A DNA stretch of 64,000 nt from an uncultured Oscillospiraceae bacterium. GTDB lineage: Bacteria > Bacillota > Clostridia > Oscillospirales > Oscillospiraceae. The translations under genes and the position numbers were made by a program. The notes beneath the pieces were generated by a model. That model was not told the origin of the DNA. It saw only the letters and a list, made by a program, of their open reading frames with translations, and made no database searches. Each line of letters opens with the position of its first letter. The first letter of the stretch is position 1. Of the stretch, positions 10,791 to 17,779 are shown one piece after another. Location of the stretch: contig CAJOEH010000004.1 of NCBI GenBank assembly GCA_905233385.1, positions 18,176 to 82,175 of the forward strand, read 5' to 3'.

Positions 10791-10819
10791 TTACTGCAAA
10801 ATGCGGGAAAGTATGATAT
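10791..10819 (+). promoter_or_regulatory. Probable promoter of the ruv operon
   Basis: TTACTG (10791-10796), a 17-nt spacer and TGATAT (10814-10819) inside an A/T-rich run with overlapping TATGAT matches, 22 nt before the small membrane protein. The exact -10 hexamer is uncertain. No LexA-type box is evident. Confidence 0.45.
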
Positions 10820-10840
10820 GATAAGATCGAGGTGATAGGA

Positions 10841-11041
10841 ATGGACGAACGGAACAACGAAACCGAGATCGTGGAAGAAGAGGCAAAAGCGCCCTTTACA
10901 CCGAGCCCCAAGTGGAAGCGCGTGCTTGCGTGGGTGCTGGTTGTGATCGTCGCGCTCGGCATCATCACGTGGCTTTTGAATATGGCGTTCCCCTGGTGGA
11001 TCGACGCGGTCAAGGCCTGGTTTGCCGGGCTGTTTTCCTGA
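10841..11041 (+). CDS. Small single-pass membrane protein preceding ruvC
   Basis: A 66-residue protein with an acidic N-terminal tail (MDERNNETEIVEEEAKA), a membrane helix at about 29-50 (LAWVLVVIVALGIITWLL) and an aromatic amphipathic end (FPWWIDAVKAWFAGLF). GAGGTG 6 nt upstream of 10841 favours this ATG over the GTG at 10832. Its stop codon is 3 nt before the TTG start of ruvC, so it heads the ruvCAB unit. I do not recognise a family. The tight spacing suggests either a translational lead-in for ruvC or a membrane partner; neither can be tested from sequence alone. Confidence 0.65.
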   Translation: MDERNNETEIVEEEAKAPFTPSPKWKRVLAWVLVVIVALGIITWLLNMAFPWWIDAVKAWFAGLFS

Positions 11042-11044
11042 GCC

Positions 11045-11536
11045 TTGATCATCCTGGGAATTGACCCCGGCTACGCAACGACCGGGTTCGGACTGCTCAA
11101 AGCCGAGCGGAGCGATTATTCGCTCCTGCAGTACGGCACGATCACCACGCCTGCGGATCTGCCCTTCCCGCAGCGGCTGAATATGCTCTATGAGGATATG
11201 ACGCGGCTGCTGGAGGTGACGAAACCCGAGGCGGTGGCGGTCGAGGAATTGTTCTGGGGGCATAATATCACGACGGGCATCGGCGTTTCTCACGGCCGCG
11301 GCGTGATCCTGCTCGCGATCGAGCGCGCGGGCGTGCCGCTGTACGAGTATACGCCCATGCAGGTCAAGCAGGCGGTCGTCGGCTACGGCAAGGCCGAGAA
11401 GCGGCAGGTCATGGAGATGACGCGGCGACTCCTGAAAATGGATAAAATCCCGCGCCCGGACGACGCCGCCGACGCGATCGCGATCGCCCTCTGCCACGCG
11501 CGAAGCGCGACCAGTCTGCTTGCAAAGAGAGGATAA
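11045..11536 (+). CDS. ruvC: Holliday junction resolvase RuvC
   Basis: A 163-residue RuvC endonuclease that resolves four-way junctions with RuvAB. The RNase H-fold catalytic acidic residues are present: Asp7 (ILGIDPGYATTG), Glu67 (AVEELFWGH), Asp140 and Asp143 (PRPDDAADAIAIAL). The reading frame begins with TTG at 11045, the only candidate giving the complete first beta strand. No convincing ribosome-binding site precedes it, so it probably relies on ribosomes finishing the small membrane protein 3 nt upstream. ruvA follows after 2 nt. Confidence 0.95.
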   Translation: MIILGIDPGYATTGFGLLKAERSDYSLLQYGTITTPADLPFPQRLNMLYEDMTRLLEVTKPEAVAVEELFWGHNITTGIGVSHGRGVILLAIERAGVPLYEYTPMQVKQAVVGYGKAEKRQVMEMTRRLLKMDKIPRPDDAADAIAIALCHARSATSLLAKRG

Positions 11537-11538
11537 CG

Positions 11539-12141
11539 ATGTTTTACTATTTGAACGGCGAGATCGCCCTAATGGAGGGCAATCTGGCGGTCGTGGACTG
11601 CGGCGGGGTCGGCTACGCCTGCCACACCACGGCGTATACGCTTTCCAAGCTGCGCGTCGGACAGACGGCGCGGCTGTACACCTACTGCAATATCCGCGAG
11701 GACGCGTTCGATATCTTCGGCTTTTCCGGCAGGGACGAGCTGCGGTACTTCGAGCTGCTGATCGGCGTGACCGGCGTCGGCCCGAAGGCCGCGCTGGCGA
11801 TCCTGTCCGCGACGACGCCGGAGCGGTTCGCGCTCGCCATCGTCACGCAGGACGAGAAGACGCTGACCGCCGCGCCCGGCATCGGGAAGAAGCTGGCGCA
11901 GCGCATCATTCTGGAATTGAAGGACAAGCTCGGTTCCGCGGAGGAGGTCGACTTCTCCGGCGGCGCGCCCGCCGCGGCAGCCCCTGCAGCGAACAGCAAT
12001 CTCGCGCTGGCGCAGGCTGCTTTAGCGGAGCTCGGCTACACGCAGAGCGAGATCGGCGCGGCCCTGCGCGGCCTGAAAACGGACGGAATGAGCACCGAGG
12101 AGATCGTGCGCGGCTGCCTGCGTGCGATGGTGATGAGGTGA
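11539..12141 (+). CDS. ruvA: Holliday junction branch migration protein RuvA
   Basis: A 200-residue RuvA, which binds the junction as a tetramer and positions RuvB rings. An N-terminal OB-fold (residues 1-65, [15 protein letters not shown]), a double helix-hairpin-helix ([15 protein letters not shown] and [15 protein letters not shown], about 70-135), an alanine-rich flexible linker (about 145-160) and a C-terminal RuvB-binding three-helix domain ([12 protein letters not shown]) are all present. AGAGGATAACG precedes the ATG. It lies between ruvC and ruvB with gaps of 2 and 4 nt. Confidence 0.96.
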   Translation: MFYYLNGEIALMEGNLAVVDCGGVGYACHTTAYTLSKLRVGQTARLYTYCNIREDAFDIFGFSGRDELRYFELLIGVTGVGPKAALAILSATTPERFALAIVTQDEKTLTAAPGIGKKLAQRIILELKDKLGSAEEVDFSGGAPAAAAPAANSNLALAQAALAELGYTQSEIGAALRGLKTDGMSTEEIVRGCLRAMVMR

Positions 12142-12145
12142 AGGC

Positions 12146-13183
12146 ATGAGTATTGATTTTTCTCAGGATATGGACGCGCCGATCGTCACGACGAGCTTTA
12201 CCGCCGGTGACGACGGGGAATTCACCCTGCGCCCGAAGCGTCTGAGCGAATACAACGGACAGGAGAAGGTCAAGGAGAACCTGTCGGTCTATATCGAGGC
12301 GGCACGCCGCCGCAGCGAGCCGCTCGACCACGTCCTGCTCTACGGCCCGCCGGGCCTCGGCAAGACGACACTCGCGGGCGTGATCGCCAACGAGATGGGC
12401 GTGAACATCCGCATCACCTCCGGCCCCGCGATCGAGAAGGCGGGCGACCTCGCCGCCCTGCTGACCAACCTCGGGGAAGGGGACATCCTCTTCATCGACG
12501 AGATCCACCGCCTGAATACGGCGGTGGAGGAGATCCTGTATCCCGCGATGGAGGACTTCGCCATCGACATCATCGTCGGCAAGGGTCCCTCCGCCAATTC
12601 CATCCGCCTCGATCTGCCGCGCTTCACCCTGATCGGCGCGACGACACGCGCGGGTCAGCTCTCCGCGCCGCTGCGCGACCGCTTCGGCGTGAGCTTCCGC
12701 CTGGAACTCTACACGCCCGAGGAACTGTCCCGCATCATCACCCGCTCGGCGACCCTGCTCGGCATGGAGATCGACCCGGACGGCGCGATGGAGCTCGCCT
12801 CCCGCAGCCGCGGCACGCCGCGTATCGCCAACCGCATGCTGCGCCGCGTCCGCGACTTCGCGCAGATCTACTACGACGGCGTCATCACCAAGGAGGCCGC
12901 GGATCACGCGCTGAGCAAGCTGGAAGTAGACAAGCTGGGGCTGGATGCGACCGACCGCAAAATGCTGTCCGCCATCATCAATTTCTACCGCGGCGGCCCC
13001 GTCGGACTGGACACGCTGGCGGCGACGATCGGCGAGGAGGCGGTCACGCTGGAGGACGTCTACGAGCCGTATCTTATGCAGATCGGCTTCCTGACGCGCA
13101 CGCCGCGCGGCCGCTGCGTGACGCAGCTTGCCTACGATCACCTGCATTTGCAGAACAATCAGGGCGATCAGTTGTCTTTTTGA
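12146..13183 (+). CDS. ruvB: Holliday junction branch migration helicase RuvB
   Basis: A 345-residue AAA+ motor of branch migration. It shows Walker [10 protein letters not shown] near residue 67, Walker [10 protein letters not shown] near 115, sensor 1 [10 protein letters not shown], the arginine finger segment APLRDRFGV and the C-terminal winged-helix DNA-binding domain ([16 protein letters not shown]). Length is typical. GAGGTGAAGG lies directly upstream. It closes the ruvCAB cluster. No terminator hairpin follows before the strong promoter at 13256. Confidence 0.97.
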   Translation: MSIDFSQDMDAPIVTTSFTAGDDGEFTLRPKRLSEYNGQEKVKENLSVYIEAARRRSEPLDHVLLYGPPGLGKTTLAGVIANEMGVNIRITSGPAIEKAGDLAALLTNLGEGDILFIDEIHRLNTAVEEILYPAMEDFAIDIIVGKGPSANSIRLDLPRFTLIGATTRAGQLSAPLRDRFGVSFRLELYTPEELSRIITRSATLLGMEIDPDGAMELASRSRGTPRIANRMLRRVRDFAQIYYDGVITKEAADHALSKLEVDKLGLDATDRKMLSAIINFYRGGPVGLDTLAATIGEEAVTLEDVYEPYLMQIGFLTRTPRGRCVTQLAYDHLHLQNNQGDQLSF

Positions 13184-13255
13184 ATGAAAATGACCCGTGA
13201 AATCCGTATAAAATTCACAAAAATTTCGCTTTGGTGAGATTTATTTCAATAAGTG

Positions 13256-13283
13256 TTGACAATTATTTACCAAATGCTATAAT
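13256..13283 (+). promoter_or_regulatory. Strong sigma-A promoter of the zinc-ribbon gene
   Basis: Consensus TTGACA (13256-13261) and TATAAT (13278-13283) with a 16-nt spacer, the best promoter match in the window. The upstream 60 nt are A/T-rich like an UP element. The leader to the start codon is about 115 nt. Confidence 0.85.
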
Positions 13284-13406
13284 ACTTTTAATCCCATTTT
13301 GGCGTAATCGGCAAACGCCGTTCGCAATATTCCAACCCTGTGTATACCCGCAACTTTTTTGATGGATAGCGTCAGGGCAAATCACTTTCAAGAGAGGTAA
13401 ACCAAA

Positions 13407-13685
13407 ATGTTCGAAGACAAGACGTTAGTTTGCAAGGAATGTGGCGCGGAATTCGTGTTCACCGCCGGCGAGCAGGAATTCTATGCGGAAAGAGGCTTCC
13501 AGAATGAGCCCCAGCGCTGCAAGGCCTGCCGTGACGCTCGCAAGAATGCTGCTCGCAGCCCGAGAGAGTATTTCACTGCTGTCTGCGCTAACTGCGGCGG
13601 CGAAGCTCGTGTCCCGTTCGAGCCGAAGACCGACCGTCCCGTATACTGCAGCGAGTGCTTCGCGAAGATGCGCGAGAACGGCTGA
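13407..13685 (+). CDS. Small double zinc-ribbon protein
   Basis: A 92-residue protein with two zinc knuckles. Residues about 6-47 match the probable zinc-ribbon (zf-trcl-like) pattern: LVCKECGAEFVFTAGEQEFY followed by RCKACRDARK. Residues about 62-88 form a second CxxC pair set, CANCGG...VPFEPKTDRPVYCSECF. Members are common in Firmicutes but their role is not defined; the fold suggests nucleic-acid or protein binding. It stands alone, with its own strong promoter and a perfect 21-bp terminator stem, so it is likely an abundant monocistronic transcript. Codons are less G/C-biased than in neighbouring genes (GCT, CGT used), in keeping with high expression. Confidence 0.8.
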   Translation: MFEDKTLVCKECGAEFVFTAGEQEFYAERGFQNEPQRCKACRDARKNAARSPREYFTAVCANCGGEARVPFEPKTDRPVYCSECFAKMRENG

Positions 13686-13693
13686 TCCATCTT

Positions 13694-13739
13694 CAACAAG
13701 AAAAAGGAACTTCCGCAAGGAAGTTCCTTTTTCTTGTTG
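13694..13739 (+). terminator. Terminator of the zinc-ribbon gene
   Basis: A perfect 21-bp inverted repeat (13694-13714 and 13719-13739) with a GCAA loop; the 3' arm contains TTCCTTTTTCTTG. Because the arms are A- and T-rich at their ends it could act in both directions. Confidence 0.85.
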
Positions 13740-14028
13740 ATGCGGGTTTTCAAACTTTTAAGAAGTTTGAAAACCTGTTTTATTGAACGTGAAAGACACC
13801 CCTCCTGGGTTTCTTTCACACTTTCTTCCTTCCCGTTATCGCGGTTTTCTCGTTTGTTTACAGTTTGAGAAAGAGAAACTCCTAATGGAAGATCCTCTTT
13901 CTCTTGTTGATGCGGGTTTTCAAACTTTTAAGAAGTTTGAAAACCCTGTTCTATTGAACGTGAAAGACAGCCCTCCCGGGTTTCTTTCACACTTTCTTCC
14001 TTCCCGTTATCGCAGGCTTCTCGTTTGT
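13731..14028. repeat. Duplicated ~128-bp block with hairpins, period 170 bp
   Basis: The sequence at about 13731-13857 is repeated at about 13899-14028 with few changes and a constant offset of 170 bp. Each copy contains TTTTCAAACTT-ttaag-AAGTTTGAAAA and an imperfect GTGAAAGACACCC/GGGTTTCTTTCAC hairpin, then a conserved TTCCTTCCCGTTATCGC tail. Hairpins of one related type (GGAAC...GTTCC or a GAGAAAGAG/CTCTTTCTC variant) precede, separate and follow the two copies. No coding frame is conserved. This accounts for the 383 bp between the zinc-ribbon gene and the CapA-like gene. Confidence 0.8.
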
Positions 14029-14033
14029 ATGTA

Positions 14034-14065
14034 CAAAAAAAGGAACTCCCGGAAGGAAGTTCCTT
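14034..14065 (-). terminator. Terminator of the CapA-like gene
   Basis: On the minus strand AAGGAACTTCC pairs with GGAGTTCCTT (one bulge) and is followed by a run of seven T. It lies 4 nt beyond the stop codon of the CapA-like gene. Confidence 0.75.
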
Positions 14066-14068
14066 ATT

Positions 14069-15253
14069 TTATTCCAGATCCAGTTGGCCGAGCAGGGTCG
14101 ACCGCTTGGAAAGGAGCGTGTCGTACAGATCCCTCGGGATGCGGTCGTAGTAATTGCCCTCATAAAGCTGGATCGCGGTGTCCGCGTCGATGATCGTGTA
14201 GCGATCCGGCGCCTCCGCGCCGTTGTCCATGGCGGCGACGCTCGAACAGCTCACGCCGGTCAGCGTCGTTTCGCCGGTGAAGGCGTCGCGGGTGAAGACG
14301 ATGTTCAGGATCGGGGACATGTTGTTCTGTCCGCGGCTGACCTTACAGAAGTCGCCGAGGCTGTAGGCGATCAGGACGTTCTTGCGCGAGCCGTCGTCCA
14401 TGCGGATGGAACGCTGCTCCACCTTGCCGACCACGTGCGGGTGCGAGCCGATGATCACGTCCACGCCGTTGTGGAACAGCAGATCGGCGACCTGTTCCTG
14501 CCGTTTGCTGACCTCGCGGACGCCCTCGCTGCCCCAGTGCAGCATGGCGATCAGGACGTCGGGGTCCAGAGCCTGCGCCTTGTTGATGGCGGCGGTGATG
14601 CCTTCCGTGTCGACGTTCTCGTAGTCGGTCGCGTAATCCGTATAGAGCAGATCCACGCAGTATTCTTCTCCCGCGGGGATGCTCATGCCGCCGAGCCCCT
14701 TCGTAAAGGAGATGACCGCGATGCGGATCCCGTTGACCTCGAAAAGCGTGACCTGCTCGTCGCTCCGCTCGGAAGCGCTGCGGTAGGTGCCGGTGCAGAG
14801 CATTCCGTTGTTCTCGATGACGTCCTTGGTGCGCTTCAGACCGGCAAGACCGTTGTAGATGCTGTAGGAATTCGCCGTCTGCAGGAGGTCGAAGCCCGCG
14901 TCGTTCAGCGCGACCGCGAATTCGTCCGGGTAGCTGCCGGTCTCGGTCCCGTAGGGCGTACCCGCGAAGTTGCCCTCGAAATTGCCGAGGGTGATGTCCG
15001 CCTTGGACAGCGCGGCGTAAACGTCCGAAAATTGCGCCATGAAATTGAACGAGCCGTCGGCGCAGCGCGCGTCGTCGATCTGATCCGCGCTCAGGAAAAT
15101 ATCACCGACGGCGGAAATCCGCACCGTGGTATTTGTATCCGGCGCCTCTGTCGCGGTCTCGACGGGCGTCTGCGGTTCGTCGCAGGCGGCCAGCAGACAG
15201 AGGGCGGCGAGAAGCAGAAAAGCGGCCGCTCTTCTGCAGAACTTTTTGATCAA
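14069..15253 (-). CDS. CapA-like metallophosphatase-fold lipoprotein
   Basis: A 394-residue lipoprotein (lipobox LAAC, Cys24) with a threonine-rich spacer and a CapA/PGA-synthesis calcineurin-fold domain (about 44-340). Family motifs seen are VGDIFLS (Asp51), GNFEG (Asn91-Glu93), a LHWGSEG segment and GSHPHVVG. The usual catalytic ANNH motif reads A127-N-S-Y130 here, so the histidine is missing. The start is the TTG at 15253, because GGAGGT lies 7 nt upstream; an upstream TTG at 15268 falls inside that site. The gene diverges from the GH25 lysozyme. A role in surface polymer metabolism is inferred from the family only; the missing histidine makes enzymatic activity doubtful. Confidence 0.8.
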   Translation of the reverse strand: MIKKFCRRAAAFLLLAALCLLAACDEPQTPVETATEAPDTNTTVRISAVGDIFLSADQIDDARCADGSFNFMAQFSDVYAALSKADITLGNFEGNFAGTPYGTETGSYPDEFAVALNDAGFDLLQTANSYSIYNGLAGLKRTKDVIENNGMLCTGTYRSASERSDEQVTLFEVNGIRIAVISFTKGLGGMSIPAGEEYCVDLLYTDYATDYENVDTEGITAAINKAQALDPDVLIAMLHWGSEGVREVSKRQEQVADLLFHNGVDVIIGSHPHVVGKVEQRSIRMDDGSRKNVLIAYSLGDFCKVSRGQNNMSPILNIVFTRDAFTGETTLTGVSCSSVAAMDNGAEAPDRYTIIDADTAIQLYEGNYYDRIPRDLYDTLLSKRSTLLGQLDLE

Positions 15254-15282
15254 GCAAAAGACCTCCAATCGGTAGTCAATCT

Positions 15283-15311
15283 ATTCTACTATAAAAATCG
15301 CCGGCAGACAA
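15283..15311 (-). promoter_or_regulatory. Sigma-A promoter of the CapA-like gene
   Basis: On the minus strand TTGTCT (15311-15306), a 17-nt spacer and TAGAAT (15288-15283), 30 nt before the TTG start. It is divergent from and almost touching the GH25 promoter. Confidence 0.65.
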
Positions 15312-15319
15312 GTCTTTTT

Positions 15320-15348
15320 TCGACAAGGATTGACGAATGTGGTATAAT
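15320..15348 (+). promoter_or_regulatory. Extended -10 promoter of the GH25 gene
   Basis: TCGACA (15320-15325), a 17-nt spacer ending in TGG, and consensus TATAAT (15343-15348), 18 nt upstream of the start codon. Confidence 0.65.
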
Positions 15349-15366
15349 GACGGCAGGTGATGGCTT

Positions 15367-16200
15367 ATGGCAAAGAAACGAAGAAAAAAGAGGAAACAGC
15401 CGAAGCGCTCGCTCGCGATCCTGATCGCCGTGCTTTCGGCGATCCTGTTCTGTCTGCTTCTGACGCTGGCGCTGTACTCCTGCCTTGCGCATCCGTCGAC
15501 GGAAGCGGAACCTGCCGCGACCGAAGCGACGGAGGAGACCGCGGCGCGGAACGAGCGCGATCCGGAGGATTTTCAGATGGAGGACGGCTTCCTCCGCTAT
15601 CCCGGCGCGCAGATCGGCGTCGACGTCTCGACGCACCAGGGACTGATCGACTGGGCGCAGGTGAAGGAGGCGGGCGTTTCGTTCGCGATCATCCGCGTCG
15701 GCTACCGCGGCTCGACGAAGGGACAGCTCTATGAAGACGAGCTGTTCCGCGACAACCTCAACGGCGCGAAGGAAGCCGGTCTCCGGGTCGGCGTGTATTT
15801 CTTCTCACAGGCCCTGACGGTCGAGGAAGCGGTCCAGGAAGCGCAGTTCGTGCTGGAACTTCTGGACGGCGAGCCGCTGGAGCTGCCGGTCTACTACGAC
15901 TGGGAGCAGATCGCCGGCACGTCCAGGATCACGGACCCCGGGCTTCTGCCGCTGACGGACTGCACCGTCGCCTTCTGCGAGGCGGTGCGGCAGGAGGGCT
16001 ACACGCCCGGCGTCTATTTCAACCAGGACTACGGCTACGCCTATCTGGACTTTGTCCGTTTGCAGGACTATACGCTGTGGCTCGCGGAGTACGGCGACAA
16101 CCCGACCTTCCGCTACCGGTACGACTGCCTGCAATACACCGACGCGGGAAGCCTGCCGGGCATCGATACCACGGTGGATATGGATCTGATTTTCAAATAG
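15367..16200 (+). CDS. Membrane-anchored GH25 lysozyme (muramidase)
   Basis: A 277-residue protein with a very basic N-terminus (KKRRKKRKQPKR), a membrane helix at about 16-40, a Glu/Ala/Thr linker and a GH25 catalytic domain from about 80 to the end. The active-site pattern is present: Asp86 in GVDVSTHQG and Asp178-x-Glu180 in PVYYDWEQ, with the family strands FAIIRVGYRG, VGVYFFSQ and LQYTDAGSLPGIDTTVDMD. GH25 enzymes cleave the N-acetylmuramic acid-N-acetylglucosamine bond of peptidoglycan. The helix is uncleaved-looking, so the enzyme should stay tethered outside the cell. AGGTGATG precedes the ATG. The divergent gene is another surface protein. Confidence 0.9.
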   Translation: MAKKRRKKRKQPKRSLAILIAVLSAILFCLLLTLALYSCLAHPSTEAEPAATEATEETAARNERDPEDFQMEDGFLRYPGAQIGVDVSTHQGLIDWAQVKEAGVSFAIIRVGYRGSTKGQLYEDELFRDNLNGAKEAGLRVGVYFFSQALTVEEAVQEAQFVLELLDGEPLELPVYYDWEQIAGTSRITDPGLLPLTDCTVAFCEAVRQEGYTPGVYFNQDYGYAYLDFVRLQDYTLWLAEYGDNPTFRYRYDCLQYTDAGSLPGIDTTVDMDLIFK

Positions 16201-16263
16201 GCCTTCCCCTTGAAGGGAAGGTGTCATCGGGCTTCTTGCGGAAGCCCGATGACGGATGAGGTG
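16201..16263. repeat. Interspersed palindromic repeat, forward copy
   Basis: CCTTCCC-cttgaa-GGGAAGG (16202-16221) runs into a perfect 13-bp stem GTCATCGGGCTTC/GAAGCCCGATGAC (16223-16253) and the tail GGATGAGGTG. An inverted, diverged copy sits at 23180-23243. The tail's GAGGTGG is the only ribosome-binding candidate for the gene at 16275. Confidence 0.8.
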
Positions 16264-16274
16264 GAATACCGAAT

Positions 16275-17072
16275 ATGAAACATGTACTGATCACCGGTGC
16301 GTACGGCGGCATGGGTCACGCGACGGCGAAGGCCATGGCCGCGCGCGGCTGGACCGTGTTTGCGCTTGACAAAACCGTAGGAGAAGCGGAAGCGAATATC
16401 ATCCCTGTGCAGACGGACGTCACGGATCTCGAGAGCGTCCGAAGCGCGGTCGCCTTTGTGCGGTTGCGGACCGACGCGCTTGACGCGATCGTCCATTTCG
16501 CCGGTATTTACCGTCTGGATTCTCTCGTCGAGATGAGCGAGGAACGCTTCACGGAGATTTTCAATATCAACCTGTTCGGCGCGTACCGGGTCAACCGGGA
16601 ATTCCTGCCGCTCCTGCGGCGGGGCAGCCGCGTCCTCCTGACGACGAGCGAGCTCGCGCCCATCGCGCCGATGCCGTTTACCGGGATTTACGCGGTCACG
16701 AAGACCGCGCTGGAAGCCTACGCGGATTCCCTGCGGATGGAATTGCAGCTGCTCGGGATCGGCGTTTCGGTGCTTCGCCCCGGCGCGGTGAAGACGGGCC
16801 TTCTTTCCGACTCCACGCGGGAGCTCGAACAGTTCTGCGCCAATACGAAGATCTACACGTATAACGCGAAAAAGTTCAGAAACATCGTAAACAGCGTGGA
16901 AGCGAAGAACGTCCCGCCGGAGAAAGTTGCAAAAACAGCGCTCTGTGCGCTGACGGCGAAACGGCCGAAGTACGTCTATAATATCAACCGCAATCCGCTT
17001 CTGCGCTTGTGGAACGTCCTGCCCGCAAGGTGCCAAACCGCCGTGATCCGCAGGATCCTGCAATCGAAATAG
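16275..17072 (+). CDS. Short-chain dehydrogenase/reductase
   Basis: A 265-residue classical SDR oxidoreductase. The Rossmann cofactor motif TGAYGGMGHA occupies 7-16, the HFAGIY segment matches the NNAG stretch, and the catalytic YxxxK is Tyr139-Lys143 (YAVTK) with a serine in TTSELAP ahead of it. PGAVKT is the usual nicotinamide-side motif. The substrate is not predictable. No promoter is seen between it and the GH25 gene, so read-through is possible. Its start is preceded only by GAGGTGG from the repeat element, 10-11 nt away, longer than ideal. A GNAT gene follows after 15 nt. Confidence 0.85.
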   Translation: MKHVLITGAYGGMGHATAKAMAARGWTVFALDKTVGEAEANIIPVQTDVTDLESVRSAVAFVRLRTDALDAIVHFAGIYRLDSLVEMSEERFTEIFNINLFGAYRVNREFLPLLRRGSRVLLTTSELAPIAPMPFTGIYAVTKTALEAYADSLRMELQLLGIGVSVLRPGAVKTGLLSDSTRELEQFCANTKIYTYNAKKFRNIVNSVEAKNVPPEKVAKTALCALTAKRPKYVYNINRNPLLRLWNVLPARCQTAVIRRILQSK

Positions 17073-17087
17073 AAACGAGGCGCTATT

Positions 17088-17636
17088 ATGGAACACAAAG
17101 GCACGCAGACGCTGGAAACAGAGCGGCTGATTCTGCGAAGATTCGAGCCGGGTGACGCGAAAGCCATGTTTGCAAACTGGGCGTCGGACAGCGAAGTGAC
17201 GAAATATCTGACGTGGAAGACGCACGAAAGCGTCGAAAACACTGCGGCGATCATAAAAGAGTGGGTCGGCGGTTATTCCGACAAGCGGTTCTATCAGTGG
17301 GCGATCGTGCCGAAGGACCGGAACGAGCCAATCGGCAGCATTTCTGCGGTAGACGTCGACGACGCCACAGAGAAAGTCCATATCGGCTACTGCATCGGCC
17401 GGAAATGGTGGCGGCAGGGGATCACGAGCGAAGCCTTCCGCGCAGTCATCGACTTCTTCTTTGACGAGGTCGGGGCCAACCGGATCGAATCGCGGCACGA
17501 CCCCAACAATCCCAACTCCGGGAAAGTCATGCAAAAGTGCGGCCTCAGATACGAGGGTACGCTGCGCGGCGCAGACCGTAACAATCAGGGCGTCTGCGAC
17601 GTGTGCTATTACGGCCTGCTGCAATCGGACCGCTGA
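17088..17636 (+). CDS. GNAT N-acetyltransferase (RimJ/RimL type)
   Basis: A 182-residue acetyltransferase of the Acetyltransf_3 (RimJ/RimL) type. It begins with the typical QTLETERLILRRFEPGDA strand and carries PIGSISAV, the acetyl-CoA loop region IGRKWWRQGITSEAFRAVIDF and RIESRHDPNNPNSGKVMQKCGL, where the Asn-Pro-Ser-like segment and the final GLRYEGTLRG strand are diagnostic. The acceptor is unknown; relatives acetylate ribosomal protein N-termini or small molecules. ACGAGG lies upstream of the ATG. It is probably co-transcribed with the SDR and ends at a strong hairpin. Confidence 0.88.
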   Translation: MEHKGTQTLETERLILRRFEPGDAKAMFANWASDSEVTKYLTWKTHESVENTAAIIKEWVGGYSDKRFYQWAIVPKDRNEPIGSISAVDVDDATEKVHIGYCIGRKWWRQGITSEAFRAVIDFFFDEVGANRIESRHDPNNPNSGKVMQKCGLRYEGTLRGADRNNQGVCDVCYYGLLQSDR

Positions 17637-17644
17637 CGCACAGA

Positions 17645-17681
17645 AGCAAGGCGGCTGAGCGAAAAACTCAGCCGCCTTGCT
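17645..17681 (+). terminator. Hairpin ending the SDR-GNAT unit
   Basis: AGCAAGGCGGCTGAG and CTCAGCCGCCTTGCT form a perfect 15-bp stem around CGAAAAA. No T-run follows, but the stem is very stable and sits 8 nt after the stop codon. Confidence 0.7.
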
Positions 17682-17690
17682 CCATATATA

Positions 17691-17759
17691 AGCGATATGT
17701 CTGCCGGCACAAACGCGATATGATTTGCTTCGCAAATTCCGCAAGGAATCTATATCGCT
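17691..17759. repeat. Inverted-repeat element between convergent genes
   Basis: AGCGATAT (17691-17698) is mirrored by ATATCGCT (17752-17759), enclosing ATTTGC-ttc-GCAAAT and TTCCGC-aa-GGAA hairpins. It separates the convergent GNAT and glutamine synthetase genes and looks like a non-coding palindromic repeat. Confidence 0.55.
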
Positions 17760-17779
17760 GCAACCTTCGAAGAAGGTCG

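Noticed and set aside
13731..14028. Coding gene in the duplicated block
   Set aside because: The open frame seen there repeats its own sequence because the DNA is duplicated, crosses hairpins and has no ribosome-binding site.
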